This document shows positions 62,677 through 64,000 of a DNA stretch of 64,000 nt, one piece after another. Source of the stretch: Skeletonema tropicum (taxonomy: Eukaryota; Bacillariophyta; Thalassiosirophyceae; Thalassiosirales; Thalassiosiraceae); NCBI GenBank assembly GCA_037178625.1, contig CM074136.1, positions 1,922,001 through 1,986,000 of the forward strand, written 5' to 3'. Below the pieces are notes generated by a model that saw only the letters and a list, made by a program, of their open reading frames with translations, was not told where the DNA came from and did not search any database. Each line of letters begins with the position of its first letter. Position 1 is the stretch's first letter. Both the position numbers and the translations under genes were made by a program.

Positions 62677-64000
62677 ATGACAGCAAAACGCAGCACCAGT
62701 CATATACAAACAATCGCAGGTGTCCTAGGCAATGTCCTCGAATGGTGAGATCGATCAACAATGCGTCATGTTCATGAACCTCTTTTGCCTCCTTCTTGCT
62801 TTGGGATATGTAATTCTTTTGTTCGCATGCAGCATTACTTTATTTCTAATTTCCTTCGTGAAATGAGCTCGTGCTAACACACTATATAATATTATCATAT
62901 TTTATCAATCTCTTCAGGTACGATTTCGCCCTCTACGGGTTCTTCAGTGACATCATCGCCCAAGTATTCTTCCCACCCGGTCAAGACAACCTCCTCCTCA
63001 GTTACATAGTCTTCGGCGGGGCCTTCGTGGCAAGACCATTTGGTGGATTAATCGCCGGACATGTGGGAGATAAGCATGGACGAAAAAGGGCACTGGTGAT
63101 GAGTATGATTAGTATGTCGATACCGACGTTTGTTATGGGTTGTTTGCCCGGGTATTCTTTGATTGGGGGATGGAGTACGGCGTTGTTGATTATTTGTCGG
63201 TTGGCGCAGGGGTTGAGTGTTGGTGGGCAGCTACCCGCAAGTGTTGTTTATACAGTTGAAACAAAGCCGAAAGGTGAGCGTCGGAAATAATATGATCAGT
63301 ACTTGTAGATTTTGACACAAGAAGAGTTTTCCTTTTCCTTTTCTAACCCTTGACATATCTCATTTTCTTATGTAGAACACTGGGGTTACTATGGAGCATA
63401 TGTTTCCTTTGCAGCTGGTCTAGGTGGAATGTTAGGCAACTTGGTAGGAGCCTTCTTAAGACAATTCCTTACAGATCAACAGCTACTCTCGTGGGGGTGG
63501 CGTATACCCTTCCTTTCTGGGATATTAATGGCTGCAGTTGCAGGATTACTTCAGTTTGTTGGCGAAGAACACAATCCAAATGTAGCAGAATATAGTAGTC
63601 ATGAGAGCAGTAGTAATAGTAGTATTGGAGGAGTACAAGAACTAGAACAAAAACATCCGATAAAGGAAGCATTGAGGAAAGAAAACTTGGCTGCGTTATT
63701 CAGTTCAATGTTAGTTCCCATGCTGGGTGGGTGCGGTTGGTACATAACATACATTTGGATGGCGGTGTTCATGGAAACTATCCTGAACCCTCCAGTTGCT
63801 GGTGCGTTCTGGGTGAATTTGACCGCATTAATTTTTGGCCAAACATCATCATTACTCATGGGTTGGTGGTCTGACAAAGTTGGAAGAACAAAGCTGATGC
63901 TCACAGGAGCAATATTGACGGGTATCACTGGACCTTTTTTTGTTTGGATCATTTCACATGGAAATACAGTCGGAGCATTGTTAGCACAAACAGCATTAGG
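62677..64000 (+). CDS. Major-facilitator transporter, metabolite:H+ symporter type (3' end outside window)
   Basis: Exons 62677-62744, 62918-63273 and 63376-64000 (open at the edge), joined at GTGAGA...CAG and GTGAGC...TAG borders; the first intron splits the Trp codon of GNVLEWYDFALYGFFSD, the hallmark first span of the MHS family (ProP/ShiA-like). Further landmarks are FVARPFGGLIAGHVGDKHGR then KRAL (the span 2-3 loop signature), CRLAQGLSVGG and WGWRIPFLSGIL, and MGWWSDKVGRTKLM for the second half. It likely symports a small organic or zwitterionic solute with H+ or Na+. A Ser-rich cytosolic insertion sits between spans 6 and 7. Substrate unknown. Confidence 0.88.

Overview
The window is a nuclear scaffold from a photosynthetic stramenopile, most likely a centric diatom close to Thalassiosira or Skeletonema. 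Evidence: GT-AG spliceosomal introns; nuclear plastid-type ferredoxins with a bipartite presequence containing an SAAAFAP (ASAFAP-like) cleavage motif; a DUF6824-type protein of the kind expanded in diatoms; many low-complexity Ser/Asn/Asp/Gln tracts. A run of exactly 500 N (16156-16655) is a scaffold gap. Genus is inference.

Layout. 1-9 kb: the 3' end of an unknown gene, a small membrane protein with a broken frame, an isoaspartyl peptidase/L-asparaginase, a minus-strand cluster of three lineage-specific genes of which neighbours share N- or C-terminal motifs, and one unknown gene. 9-16 kb: a long intergenic stretch with a MITE, a frame-broken unknown gene, an Elongator ELP6-like gene, a cytochrome b5-domain protein, and a DUF6824 gene cut by the gap. 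16-25 kb: two tandem plastid ferredoxin genes inside a duplicated segment, a histidine acid phosphatase, and a 2.0-kb mariner-like transposon with TA target sites and a decayed transposase. 25-37 kb: a TPR/DUF4470 protein with an in-frame stop, a CCR4 deadenylase, a decayed secreted protein gene, an alpha/beta hydrolase, and a plastid-targeted protein with two FABP/calycin-like repeats. 37-49 kb: an intact ARMC6-like gene whose 5' third plus upstream region is tandemly repeated (2,895- and 2,900-bp units and a partial third). The third unit is interrupted by a foldback transposon that itself carries a nested hAT-type MITE with perfect 8-bp target-site duplication, and by a gene for an unknown Cys/His protein. 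49-64 kb: an O-fucosyltransferase-like protein, a secretory/plastid membrane protein, an ankyrin protein, a MYND zinc-finger protein, a PDZ-like protein, a SWEET sugar transporter, a PX-BAR sorting nexin, and the start of a major-facilitator transporter running off the end.

There is no operon logic; genes are independent and often divergent or tail-to-tail. Linked functions are mainly duplicates (ferredoxins, the three-gene cluster, ARMC6 fragments). The structural novelty is concentrated in 16-25 kb and 38-49 kb, where segmental duplication and transposon insertion overlap. No tRNA, rRNA or CRISPR array was recognised.
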